Positions 7,815 to 16,857 of a stretch of 64,000 nucleotides of DNA are shown in pieces. Position numbers and translations under genes: made by a program. The notes beneath the pieces are model-generated. The model searched no databases. It was not told where the DNA came from and saw only the letters and a program-made list of their open reading frames with translations. The DNA comes from an uncultured Oscillospiraceae bacterium (lineage in GTDB: Bacteria > Bacillota > Clostridia > Oscillospirales > Oscillospiraceae), in assembly GCA_947629795.1 (NCBI GenBank), contig CANRFC010000007.1, forward strand, positions 1 to 64,000. The letters are read 5' to 3'. How positions within the stretch are numbered: position 1 is the first letter of the stretch; each line of letters begins with the position of its first letter.

Positions 7815-9255
7815 ATGAGACAGTGGAGGACGCGGGCTCTGGCGCTGGCCCTTTGCGGCGTGATGAGCCTCTCCCCCGCCCTGGCGGCGGGGTCCGGCTA
7901 TGCCGGGTTTTCCGATGTGGCCGAGACCGACTGGTTCAGCCAGGGGGTCAGGACCTGCTATGAGCACGGGGTGATGAACGGCACCGGGAACGGGAACTTT
8001 CTCCCCCTATACCGTGATGACCCTGGCCCAGGCCGCCGCCATCGCCGCCCGGCTGGGGGCCTCCTTTGCCGGGGAGACCATCCCCGCGGCGAAGGATGGG
8101 GCAGCCTGGTACGGCCCCAGCTTCGACTATCTCTCCGGGGTGCTGGAGGCCACTGGGGACGGGGTCCTCTACGCCACCCTCGCCGCAGAGCCGGGCCGAC
8201 AGGCCACCCGGGCTGAGTTTTTTGCCTTGCTGACGGCCGTGACGCCCGCGGAGCAGCTTCCCGCCATCAACGCCATCACCTCCCTCCCCGACACCGAGGA
8301 CGCCGGGGTGCTGGCCCTCTACAACGCCGGCATCCTCACCGGCGTGGACGCCTACGGCACCTTCGCCGGGGAGAAGACCCTCCAGCGCAGCGAGGTGGCC
8401 GTCACCGTGGCCCGGCTCCTGGAGCCCGGGCAGCGGAAACAGTTCGTCCCCCTGGAGGTGCCCGCCCAGCCCGACCCCAGCCAGTACGGCGGCGATGTGA
8501 TGACCGTCAACGGCGTGGGGGTGCTCAGGCTCCTGGTGGTCAACTGCATGAACGATCTGGTCTACTACAACGACTACAACCTCTACCGGCAGACCGGGCA
8601 GCGGCTGGACTGGAGCGCCGACTACGGCGTGGGGGACCTGAAGACCTTCTTCAAAAACGCCGCCATCGCCCGGGCCGTGCGCATCACTGTGCAGATCTCC
8701 AAGGAAAAGGAGCTGGGCTGCCTGGCCGAGGAGATGCCCGAAAAGCTGGTGCCCGCCCCGGAACGTGCCGTTCTGGAGCAGTACGCCCTGGACAACGACC
8801 TGCTGTGCGCCAAGCACATCCTGGTCCCCGATGAACAGTCGGCCCAGGCGGTGCTGGACGGCCTGGCGGCCTCCCCCACCCTGGGGCAGTTCAACGCTCT
8901 GCTCTCCATCTTCAACACCGACCCGGGCATGGACACCAACCCCGACGGCTATCTCTTCACCGCCGGCGAGATGGTGCCCGAGTTCGAGGCGGGGGTCCGC
9001 TCCCTGGCCTTCGGGACCTATTCCACCCAGCCGGTGCAGTCGGACTACGGCTACCACATCATCTGGCGGCTGGACCCGGCGGACTGCCCCGAACTGCTGG
9101 AGCGCTACCGGGAGGGGGTCTACTCCGCCATTGTGGATGGCTGGGTGGAGACGGCGGAGATCGTGATCACCGACCAGGCCGCCCTGGACGCCATCGACCC
9201 CCAGGCGTGCTATGAGGACTACCTGGCCTCCTTTGTCACTGACGGCGCGGGCTAA
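7815..9255 (+). pseudogene. SLH-domain parvulin-type peptidyl-prolyl isomerase, split by a frameshift
   Basis: The first part encodes a signal peptide and the start of an SLH repeat (FSDVAETDWFSQGVRTCYEH, then GVMNGTGNGNF). The frame then changes near 7998-8001. Removing one T from the TTT there restores NFSPYTVMTLAQ and joins it to the second part, which continues to 9255. The second part has a second SLH repeat (LPDTEDAGVLALYNAGILTG) and a C-terminal rotamase domain (LLCAKHILVPDEQSAQAVLD, then the parvulin-like PDGYLFTAGEMVPEFE and SDYGYHIIWRL). Intact, it would be about 480 residues. Such enzymes help fold exported proteins. The shift may be a real inactivating mutation, phase variation or a sequencing error. 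Confidence 0.8.
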
Positions 9256-9305
9256 ATACATTTTGTATTTTGATATATCAATATTACAGTATGGAGATGG
9301 TTTCA

Positions 9306-11105
9306 ATGGATCAATGCAAGACCGCCTACCGCACCCATTCCTGTGGGGCGCTGCGTCTGGCCGACGCGGGGAAGACCGTGACCCTGTCCGGCTTCCTGGA
9401 GAACTTCCGGGAGGTGGGCGCGGGCCTGGGCTTCGCCGTGCTCCGGGACTTCTACGGCACCACCCAGGTGGTGTGCGAGACCGAGGAGATGGTGAAGACC
9501 TTCAAGGCCATCAACAAGGAGAGCACCGTGCAGGTCACCGGCACCGTCCGGGAGCGGGATTCCAAGAACCCCAAGCTCCCCACCGGCGACATCGAGGTGG
9601 TGCCCAGCCAGGTGAAGGTCCTGGGCCGCTGCCGCCACAACGAGCTGCCCTTCCAGGTCACCCGCTCCCGGGAGGCCGATGAGACTGCCCGGCTGAAGTA
9701 CCGCTATCTGGACCTGCGCAACCCCGAGGTCAAGCAGAACATCATCCTGCGCTGCAACGTCATCGCCGCTTTGCGCAAGGCCATGCTGGAACACGGCTTC
9801 CTGGACATCACCACCCCCATCCTCACCGCATCTTCTCCGGAAGGCGCCAGAGACTATCTGGTGCCCAGCAGAAAGCACCCCGGCAAGTTCTACGCCCTGC
9901 CCCAGGCCCCCCAGCAGTTCAAGCAGCTGCTCATGGCCTCGGGCTTTGACAAGTACTTCCAGATCGCCCCCTGCTTCCGGGACGAGGACGCCCGGGGGGA
10001 CCGCTCCCCCGGCGAGTTCTATCAGCTGGATATGGAGATGTCCTTTGCCGGCCAGGACGACGTGTTTGCCGTCATCGAGGACGTGCTGCCCCCCATCTTC
10101 GCCCAGTACGGCAAGTATGACGCCGCCTCCTCCGCCCCCTTCCTGCGCATCCCCTACAACGAGGCCATGGAGAAGTACGGCACCGACAAGCCCGACCTGC
10201 GCATCGACCTCACCGTCACCGACGCCACCTCCCTGCTGTGGAAGTGCGGCCTGCCCGTCTTCGAGTCGGAGGGCGGCTGCATCAAGGCCATCGTGGTCAG
10301 CGACTTCACCGCCACCCGGAAGCAGATCGACAAGCTCTGTGCCGATGTGGAGGTCCAGTCCGGCCGGAAGCCCTTCTGGTTCCGCTATGACGAGAACAAG
10401 GAGATCGTGGGCGGCATCGCCAAGTTCATCCAGCCGTACAAGGATGAGGTGGTGGAGAAGCTGGGCCTCACCCCCGGCTGCTTCGTGGGTGTGTCCGCCA
10501 ACACCAGCAAGGCCCAGGCCCAGAAGACCGCCGGCGTGATGCTGAAAATGCTGGGCGAGTTGTGCCCCAACCACTTCAAAAAGGAGCAGTACGCCTTCTG
10601 CTGGATCGTGGATTTCCCCATGTACGAGATCGGGGAGGAGTCCGGCGCGCTGGAGTTCTGCCACAACCCCTTCTCCATGCCCGCCGGCGGCCTGGAGGTC
10701 CTCCAGAAGGCCGCCAACGGGGAGCTCGACCCCCTCACCATCACCGCCGACCAGTACGACCTGGTGTGCAACGGCGTGGAGCTCTCCTCCGGCGCGGTGC
10801 GGAACCACGACCCGGAGATCATGGTGGAGGCCTTCCAGCTGGTGGGCCTGGGGGAGGAGGACGTGAAGTCCAAGTTCCCCGCCATGTACAACGCCTTCAC
10901 CTACGGCGCGCCCCCCCACGCGGGCATCGCCCCCGGCGTGGACCGCATGGTCATGCTCCTGGCCGGGGAGGAGTCCATCCGGGAGATCATCCCCTTCCCC
11001 ATGAACAAGAACGCCCAGGACCTGATGATGGGGGCGCCGTCCTTCGTCACCCAGGCCCAGCTGGACGAGCTGAACATCGCCGTCACCGCCCGGGAGGAGG
11101 ACTGA
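9306..11105 (+). CDS. aspS: Aspartyl-tRNA synthetase
   Basis: AspRS charges tRNA-Asp, or tRNA-Asp/Asn if non-discriminating. The 599-residue product has an N-terminal OB fold (anticodon binding), class II motif 2 (FRDEDARGDRSPGEFYQLDM), a GAD-type insertion of about 110 residues typical of bacterial AspRS, and motif 3 (GIAPGVDRMVMLLAG). The ATG at 9306 gives the usual length. In-frame upstream ATGs at 9291 and 9297 have poorer spacing, and GGAGATGG serves as ribosome site. An AT-rich 50-bp gap containing the palindrome TTGATATATCAA precedes it. Confidence 0.96.
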   Translation: MDQCKTAYRTHSCGALRLADAGKTVTLSGFLENFREVGAGLGFAVLRDFYGTTQVVCETEEMVKTFKAINKESTVQVTGTVRERDSKNPKLPTGDIEVVPSQVKVLGRCRHNELPFQVTRSREADETARLKYRYLDLRNPEVKQNIILRCNVIAALRKAMLEHGFLDITTPILTASSPEGARDYLVPSRKHPGKFYALPQAPQQFKQLLMASGFDKYFQIAPCFRDEDARGDRSPGEFYQLDMEMSFAGQDDVFAVIEDVLPPIFAQYGKYDAASSAPFLRIPYNEAMEKYGTDKPDLRIDLTVTDATSLLWKCGLPVFESEGGCIKAIVVSDFTATRKQIDKLCADVEVQSGRKPFWFRYDENKEIVGGIAKFIQPYKDEVVEKLGLTPGCFVGVSANTSKAQAQKTAGVMLKMLGELCPNHFKKEQYAFCWIVDFPMYEIGEESGALEFCHNPFSMPAGGLEVLQKAANGELDPLTITADQYDLVCNGVELSSGAVRNHDPEIMVEAFQLVGLGEEDVKSKFPAMYNAFTYGAPPHAGIAPGVDRMVMLLAGEESIREIIPFPMNKNAQDLMMGAPSFVTQAQLDELNIAVTAREED

Positions 11106-11150
11106 CCTCCTCCGGGGAGCCAAACCACTCCATTCTGACCCGCTGCCCAC

Positions 11151-11189
11151 AAACGGCCGCTCCTTTCTTCGAAAGGGAGCGGCCGTTTT
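11151..11189 (+). terminator. Terminator after aspS
   Basis: A perfect 16-bp stem (AACGGCCGCTCCTTTC with GAAAGGAGCGGCCGTT equivalents) with a TTC loop ends in TTTT. Confidence 0.9.
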
Positions 11190-11301
11190 GCGCCCCGGAT
11201 GCCTTGCACATTGGGCAGGAAACGGCAAACTGCCCAAAAACAGCGGCCCCCGGCGCCCGGTATTTTGGGGCGGGGAGCGGAGTTTTCCCCTCATCTTGCG
11301 G

Positions 11302-11330
11302 TTGACAGCAATTGTAAAAAGTGGCATAAT
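11302..11330 (+). promoter_or_regulatory. Sigma-A promoter of the M20/membrane-protein operon
   Basis: TTGACA and CATAAT are separated by exactly 17 bases, about 70 bp upstream of the amidohydrolase start. No obvious operator is visible. Confidence 0.8.
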
Positions 11331-11401
11331 GACGCTAATACCTTTTCCTCGGTAAAGTAGTGATGCGCTAAATTGTAAAATCAAAAGGAGGAACAAAACG
11401 A

Positions 11402-12604
11402 ATGGACGATCTGAAGAACAAGATCCTGGGCGAGGCCAAGGCGCTGGAGGGAGAGCTCCAGGCCTGGCGCCGGGAGCTCCATCAGCACCCCGAACTGGGC
11501 CTGGACCTGGACTGGACCCGCCAGTTCGTGTGGGACAAGCTGGTCTCCTTCGGCTGCCAGCCCCAGAAGTGCGGCGAGGGCATCGTGGTGGTCCTGGGGA
11601 AGCCCGGGGGAAAGACCATCCTCCTCCGGGGCGATATGGACGCCCTGCCGGTGCCCGAGGAGGCCGACGTGCCCTACAAGTCCACCAACGGCAGGATGCA
11701 CGCCTGCGGCCACGACATGCACACCTCCATGATGCTGGGCGCCGCCAAGGTCCTCAAGGCCAACGAGGCTCTGCTGGAGGGCCAGGTCAAGCTCATGTAC
11801 CAGCCCGGCGAAGAGACTCTCCAGGGCGCCAAGAACATGGTGGACAGCGGCGTGCTGGACGACCCCAAGGTGGACGCCGCCGTGATGATCCACGTGATGA
11901 CCGGCCTTCCCATCCCCGTGGGCATGCTCATGATCCCCGAGGGCAACACCGGCGCCGCCTCCTCCGACGAGTTCCATATCGTGGTCAAGGGCAAGGGCGG
12001 CCACGGGGCCATGCCCCACCTGTCCATCGACCCCATCAACGCCATGGCCCACATCCACACCGCCCTCCAGGAGATCCACGCCCGGGAGATCGTCCCCGGT
12101 GAGTTCCTGGTGATCACCCCCGGCATCTTCCGGGCCGGCAATGCCAGCAACGTCATCGCCGACAGCGGCGAGATCGTGGGGACCATCCGCACCGGCGCCT
12201 CCGAGATGGTGGCCTTCGCCAAGAAGCGCATCACCGAGATCTCCGAGTCCATTGCCGCCGCCTTCCGCTGCACCGCCGAGGTCAGCTTCTGCAAGTCCTG
12301 CCCCCCCATGATCGCCGACGTGGCCATGTCCGACAGCGCCCGGAAGTACATGACCGAGCTGCTGGGCCAGCTGGTCCTGCCCCCCATGGGCAACGGCAGC
12401 AAGCTGGGCGGCGGCAGCGAGGACTTCGCCTTCGTCAGCGAGCGGGTGCCCACCATCGGCATGTTCCTGGGGGTGGGCAACTCCAAGGAGGGCTGCACCT
12501 ATCCCCAGCACCACCCCAAGGCCGTCTTTGACGACTCGGTCCTCTTCGAGGGCACCGCGGCCTACTGCTACCTGGCTCTGCGGTGGCTCCAGGAAAATAA
12601 GTGA
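11402..12604 (+). CDS. M20-family amidohydrolase (N-acyl amino acid/peptide hydrolase)
   Basis: The 400-residue zinc hydrolase of the M20D group shows RRELHQHPELG near the N-terminus, the metal-binding motifs RGDMDALPVPE, ACGHDMHTSMML and QPGEE, a dimerisation domain starting near GKGGHGAMPH, and a late metal ligand in GGGSEDFAFVSE followed by the HHP segment. Relatives hydrolyse N-acyl or N-benzoyl amino acids, or p-aminobenzoyl-glutamate. It is the first gene of a three-gene operon with two polytopic membrane proteins 35 and 18 bp apart. The membrane pair probably moves the hydrolase substrate or product. The substrate is unknown. Confidence 0.88.
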   Translation: MDDLKNKILGEAKALEGELQAWRRELHQHPELGLDLDWTRQFVWDKLVSFGCQPQKCGEGIVVVLGKPGGKTILLRGDMDALPVPEEADVPYKSTNGRMHACGHDMHTSMMLGAAKVLKANEALLEGQVKLMYQPGEETLQGAKNMVDSGVLDDPKVDAAVMIHVMTGLPIPVGMLMIPEGNTGAASSDEFHIVVKGKGGHGAMPHLSIDPINAMAHIHTALQEIHAREIVPGEFLVITPGIFRAGNASNVIADSGEIVGTIRTGASEMVAFAKKRITEISESIAAAFRCTAEVSFCKSCPPMIADVAMSDSARKYMTELLGQLVLPPMGNGSKLGGGSEDFAFVSERVPTIGMFLGVGNSKEGCTYPQHHPKAVFDDSVLFEGTAAYCYLALRWLQENK

Positions 12605-12639
12605 TCCCAATCCATTGAGAGAGAAAAGAGGTATGTGAT

Positions 12640-13344
12640 ATGACCGGCGCAGTTATTGCCAACAGTCCCCTTCTGTACATCCTGATCGCCGTGGGCCTTG
12701 CCGCCATCGTGATCTTCGCGTTTTTCTGCTTCCTCCGGGCCCGGAAGCGCTGCATCGAGCTGGGCATCAGCCCCGAGACCATCAGCAACGTGGTCAAATC
12801 CACCGCCACCGCCGCCATCGTCCCCAGCCTGGCCATCCTGCTGGGCCTGCTGACCCTGTCGGTCTCCCTGGGCGCCGCCTGGCCCTGGTGGCGGCTGTCC
12901 GTGATCGGCTCCCTGTCCTATGAGATCATGGCCGCCGACTACACCGCCAAGGGCATGAACGTGGCCCTGTCCAGCATCCTCTCCTCCGACCCGTCGGTCT
13001 TCTCCGCCGTCATGCTGGTCATGACCGCCGGCGTCATCGCCGGGCCCATCATGGTCTCCATCGTGGCCGAGAAGTACTCCACCGGCATCATGAAGACCAA
13101 GAGCAGCAAGGGCGACTGGGGCACCATCTTTGCCGGGGTGTTCTACCTGGCCATGTTCGCCGTGTACCTGCCCATCCTCATCTTCAGCGACCTGCCCAGC
13201 GCCCTGACCCTGGGCACCAGCCTGGTGCTCACCATCCTGCTGGGCATCGCCGCCAAGAAGGTCCCGGTGCTCAACAACTTCATCATGGCCATCGTACTCA
13301 TCGCCAGCATGTGCTCCAGTGTCCTCTGGGCCGGCCTGTTTTAA
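12640..13344 (+). CDS. DUF5058-like membrane protein
   Basis: The 234-residue hydrophobic protein has about six predicted membrane helices. It shows features I associate with the DUF5058 family: an N-terminal helix followed by a charged segment (RARKRCIELGISPETISNVV), then a small-residue-rich helix and WPWWRLSVIGSLSYEIMAAD. The gene lies between an M20 amidohydrolase and a second membrane protein with good ribosome sites and short gaps. Function is unproven. Context suggests half of a two-protein transporter. Confidence 0.65.
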   Translation: MTGAVIANSPLLYILIAVGLAAIVIFAFFCFLRARKRCIELGISPETISNVVKSTATAAIVPSLAILLGLLTLSVSLGAAWPWWRLSVIGSLSYEIMAADYTAKGMNVALSSILSSDPSVFSAVMLVMTAGVIAGPIMVSIVAEKYSTGIMKTKSSKGDWGTIFAGVFYLAMFAVYLPILIFSDLPSALTLGTSLVLTILLGIAAKKVPVLNNFIMAIVLIASMCSSVLWAGLF

Positions 13345-13362
13345 GAGAGGAGAGAAGAAATC

Positions 13363-14121
13363 ATGAGCAAGAATACCGATACCGGCGTGCGCATCGACCC
13401 CTTCACCCACTGGGCTCACAAGGCCGGGCGCATCTTCCTGCTGGCCTTTATCGCCTACACCTGTGTCATCCCCATCGTCATGTGCGCGGTGTACGGCTCC
13501 TGGCCCACCGCCGGCCAGCTCATTCCCGGCCTGGTGTCCATCCTGGCCCTCATGGTCCCCACCAGTGTGGCCGAGATCGCCAGCTACACCCCCATCCTGG
13601 GCTCCTCGTCCTACCTGACCTTTGCCACCGGCAACCTGATGAACCTGAAGGTCCCCTGTGCCATTGAGGCCCAAAAGGTGGCCAAGGTGGAGCAGGGCAC
13701 CACCGAGGGCGACGCCATCTCCCTCATCTCCACCTGCGTCTCCTCCATCGTCACCATCATCATCCTGGCCGTGGGCATGCTCCTCATCCTCCCCCTCCAG
13801 GGCCTTCTGCAGAACGAGTTCGTCTCCACCGCCTCCAACTACATCCTGCCCTCCCTGTTCGGCTGCATGGCCCTGGGCATCCTGGGCAAGGGCAGCAGCC
13901 CGGTGTACGTGAAGAACAAGCTGCTGGTCATCGTGGTCCCCGCCATCCTGGTGTCCATCCTGGCCATCCTGGGCATCGCCTCCAGCGGCCTGGCGGGCTT
14001 CCTGCTCATCGTGGTCATCCCCATGTGCGTGGGCATCGCCCGCCTGCTCTACAACAAGGGGGTCCTCCAGGTCCTGCCCAACCCCAACTACGTCTCCGAC
14101 GCCCCCAAGGACAAGGAGTAA
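13363..14121 (+). CDS. Membrane protein, partner of the DUF5058-like protein
   Basis: The 252-residue protein has about six or seven predicted membrane helices, with a central cytoplasmic-looking segment containing FATGNLMNLKVPCAIEAQKV and a charged patch (AKVEQGTTEGDA). Pro and Ser/Thr residues inside otherwise hydrophobic stretches (SVAEIASYTPILGSSSYLTF) would suit a transport path. I cannot assign a characterised family. It is last in the operon and is followed by a terminator. It probably works with the preceding membrane protein. Confidence 0.65.
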   Translation: MSKNTDTGVRIDPFTHWAHKAGRIFLLAFIAYTCVIPIVMCAVYGSWPTAGQLIPGLVSILALMVPTSVAEIASYTPILGSSSYLTFATGNLMNLKVPCAIEAQKVAKVEQGTTEGDAISLISTCVSSIVTIIILAVGMLLILPLQGLLQNEFVSTASNYILPSLFGCMALGILGKGSSPVYVKNKLLVIVVPAILVSILAILGIASSGLAGFLLIVVIPMCVGIARLLYNKGVLQVLPNPNYVSDAPKDKE

Positions 14122-14146
14122 GCTCCCGCTCGTGTTCCCATCCTCT

Positions 14147-14183
14147 GCCGCCCGGAGAGGCCTTGCCCTCCGGGCGGCTTTTT
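14147..14183 (+). terminator. Terminator of the M20/membrane-protein operon
   Basis: GCCGCCCGGAG pairs perfectly with CTCCGGGCGGC, followed by TTTTT. Confidence 0.9.
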
Positions 14184-14294
14184 GCGCCCCGCACCTCAGT
14201 CTCCGGTTTCCTGCAAAAATTTTTATGTTTTCTTTCTATCTTCCAGGCGCATTCTATGGTATCATGGGAAGACTAACAGCAAAGGAGCGATGAA

Positions 14295-16688
14295 ATGAAA
14301 AAGCGGCTTTTCCGACTGTTCTCCGGCGCCCTGGCCCTGGCTCTGGCTGCCGGCCTCACCTGCCCCGCCCTGGCTGTGGAGGGGGACGCCCTCCCGGCGG
14401 CCGTCCCCCAGGGGGAGGAGGTCCTCTCCCGGCTGTGGGCCCGGGAGCTCCTGCTCACCGCCGCCCGGGACTACAACCCCGGCGTCACCGCCGAGGACGT
14501 GATGCGCGGCGACGAGAACGGCGAGCTCTGGCCCGACCGGGCGGTGACCCGGGCCGAGGCCCTGGTCATGCTGGAGCGGGCCTTCGGCGGCCTGCCCGCC
14601 CCCGTGGGAGACAACGCCCGGGCCGCCTTCCCCGCCGAGACCTTCACCGACGTGCCCCCCTGGGCCCGGGAGGAGCTGGCCGGGGTGTTCGCCACCGGCA
14701 TCGTGGCGGGGACCGGGGAGGGGACCTTCTCCCCCGATCGGCCGGTGACCGCCGGGGAGCTGGAGACCTTCATCCGCCGGGTGTACGCCCTGGAGGGGAC
14801 CGACCTGAAGGATGACTTCTACGCCGCCGCCAACAAGCAGTGGCTGGACTCCTCCACCATCCCTCCCGGGCAGAGCATCAACGGCGCCCTGTACGGCCTG
14901 TCCTTTACCGTCAACGACCAGGTGGCCGGCCTTATCACCGATATTGCCGCCGATCCCCAGGAGAAGGGCACCGCCGGGTATAAGATCGCCGCCCTCTACC
15001 ATTGCGTCACGGACATGGAGAGCCGGGAGAAGGCCGGCGCGGAGCCCATCCGGCCCTATCTGGACGCCATCGACGCCGCCGGGACCCTGGATGAGCTCAT
15101 GGAGGCCGACTGCCGCATCCGCCGGGAGCTGGGCTTCTCCACTCTGCTGGGCTACGGCCTGACCGCCGATCTGGTGGACTCCACCCGGTACACCGTGTTT
15201 TTCTCCCCCTTCTCCGCCGCGCTGAGCAAGGACTTCTACCTGGGAGGTACCCAGGCCCAGACCGACGCCTACCTCACCTATATGTCCACCCTGTTCACCC
15301 TCAGCGGCATGGAGGAGGGCGCGGCCCAGGCCGAGGCCCGGCGGCTCTATGAGACCGAGAAGGTCGTTGCCGCCGCCTCTCTGGACCCCCAGGACCAGGC
15401 CGACGTGGACAAGATCTACAACCTCTACACCCCCGGGGAGCTCCAGGCCCTCTTCCCCGACGTGGACCTGGATGCGGTCTACGCCGCCACCCGGCTCCAG
15501 GAGACCGGGAGCGTCCTGGTCATGGACGTGGGGGCCCTGGAGGCCGCCGCGGCCTACTTCACCGACGGGCATCTCCCCGAGCTGAAGGCCGTGGCCCGCC
15601 AGGGGCTCATCCTCAGCGTGTGCGGCTGCTTCGGTCAGGCCTTCCAGGAGGCCAGCTATGACTTCAGCGAGGCGTATTACGGCATCGAGGGCCGCCAGAC
15701 CGAGGAGCAGATAGCCGCCGCCCAGGTCCAGTCCCTTCTGGCCGACTACCTGGGCCGGGCCTACGCCGAGACCTATTTCTCCCCCCAGGCCAAGGCCGAC
15801 GTGGAGGAGATGATCGGCGAATTCATCGCCATCTACAAAGAGCGCATCCTGGCCCAGGACTGGATGAGCGATGAGACAAAGGCCATGGCGGTGAAGAAGC
15901 TGGACGCCATGGGGGTGAAGGTGGGCTACCCCGACACCTGGGAGACCTACCTGGACAGCGCCGACATCAGGTCTCCCCAGGAGGGGGGCACCTTCTTCTC
16001 CAACGTCATCGCCATCCAGAAGGCCGCCGAGGCCGAGACCCTCTCCTTCCAGGGTACCACGGTGGACAAGAGCCGGTGGCTCTGCCCCACCTATACGGTC
16101 AACGCCTTCTATGACCCCTCCGCCAACGACATCACCTTCCCCGCCGCCATCCTCCAGGCCCCCATGTACGATGTGAATGCCAGCCGGGAGGAGAACCTGG
16201 GGGCCATCGGCTATGTCATCGCCCACGAGATCACCCACGCCTTTGACAACAACGGCGCCAAGTTCGACGAAAAGGGCAACGCCGCCAACTGGTGGTCCGA
16301 CGCCGACTACGCCGCCTTCCAGGAGAAATGTCAGACGGTGGTGGAATGGTACGACGGTCAGGAGGCCGCCCCCGGCATCCCCTGTTCCGGGGCGCTGACC
16401 CTCTCGGAGAACGTGGCCGACCTGGGGGCGGTGAAGTGCGTGGTGGAGGCCGCCTCCCGCCAGGAGGACCCGGACTATGAGGCCCTCTTCCTGGCCATGG
16501 CCCACGCCTGGGCCTCCACCTCCCCCCGGCAGATGCGGGAGTATCTGTCCGTCGCCGACGTCCACGCCCCGGATAAGCTCCGGGTCAACCGGGCGCTCCA
16601 GACCGTCCCTGAGTTCTACGAGACCTTCGGCATCCGGCCCGGGGACGGCATGTGGGTCGCCCCGGAAGACCGGGTCTCTATCTGGTAA
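14295..16688 (+). CDS. SLH-anchored M13 (neprilysin/PepO-type) metallopeptidase
   Basis: This 797-residue secreted protein combines a signal peptide (MKKRLFRLFSGALALALAAG) and two SLH-like repeats (about residues 60-105 and 115-165, with TRAEALVMLERAF and FTDVPPWAREELAGVFATGI) with a full M13 zinc endopeptidase domain. The peptidase begins at DLKDDFYAAANKQWL, a typical M13 opening. The zinc motif HEITHAFD lies at about residues 644-651, with the third ligand in LSENVADLGAVK near residue 705. It ends in the family-typical RVNRALQTVPEFYETFGI and a Trp-containing C-terminus. It should act outside the cell on peptides while held to the wall. It is probably monocistronic. Confidence 0.92.
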   Translation: MKKRLFRLFSGALALALAAGLTCPALAVEGDALPAAVPQGEEVLSRLWARELLLTAARDYNPGVTAEDVMRGDENGELWPDRAVTRAEALVMLERAFGGLPAPVGDNARAAFPAETFTDVPPWAREELAGVFATGIVAGTGEGTFSPDRPVTAGELETFIRRVYALEGTDLKDDFYAAANKQWLDSSTIPPGQSINGALYGLSFTVNDQVAGLITDIAADPQEKGTAGYKIAALYHCVTDMESREKAGAEPIRPYLDAIDAAGTLDELMEADCRIRRELGFSTLLGYGLTADLVDSTRYTVFFSPFSAALSKDFYLGGTQAQTDAYLTYMSTLFTLSGMEEGAAQAEARRLYETEKVVAAASLDPQDQADVDKIYNLYTPGELQALFPDVDLDAVYAATRLQETGSVLVMDVGALEAAAAYFTDGHLPELKAVARQGLILSVCGCFGQAFQEASYDFSEAYYGIEGRQTEEQIAAAQVQSLLADYLGRAYAETYFSPQAKADVEEMIGEFIAIYKERILAQDWMSDETKAMAVKKLDAMGVKVGYPDTWETYLDSADIRSPQEGGTFFSNVIAIQKAAEAETLSFQGTTVDKSRWLCPTYTVNAFYDPSANDITFPAAILQAPMYDVNASREENLGAIGYVIAHEITHAFDNNGAKFDEKGNAANWWSDADYAAFQEKCQTVVEWYDGQEAAPGIPCSGALTLSENVADLGAVKCVVEAASRQEDPDYEALFLAMAHAWASTSPRQMREYLSVADVHAPDKLRVNRALQTVPEFYETFGIRPGDGMWVAPEDRVSIW

Positions 16689-16723
16689 GCATTTTCCCTT
16701 TACAGCTTTCGACAAAATTTTTT

Positions 16724-16777
16724 CTCCCTATGCCCCTCCGTGCTCCTCCGCACAGACCGGGCATAGGGAGCTTTTTT
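16724..16777 (+). terminator. Terminator after the M13 peptidase
   Basis: CTCCCTATGCCC pairs with GGGCATAGGGAG across a 23-base loop that contains a second small hairpin, followed by TTTTTT. Confidence 0.85.
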
Positions 16778-16807
16778 GCCGGTGGGCCCTTCGCCCCTCC
16801 CCCGATG

Positions 16808-16840
16808 CAAAAGGGAGCGGCCGGTCTCCCGGCCGCTCCC
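16808..16840 (-). terminator. Terminator of the LTA-synthase-like gene
   Basis: GGGAGCGGCCGG pairs with CCGGCCGCTCCC around a 4-base loop. Read on the minus strand it is followed by TTTT, 18 bp past the stop codon. Confidence 0.85.
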
Positions 16841-16857
16841 CAAACTGTTCTCCCGTC

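Noticed and set aside
9256-9305. Operator or promoter at TTGATATATCAA before aspS
   Set aside because: The palindrome is short in AT-rich DNA, and a TTGTAT-16-TACAGT match nearby is too weak to report as a feature.
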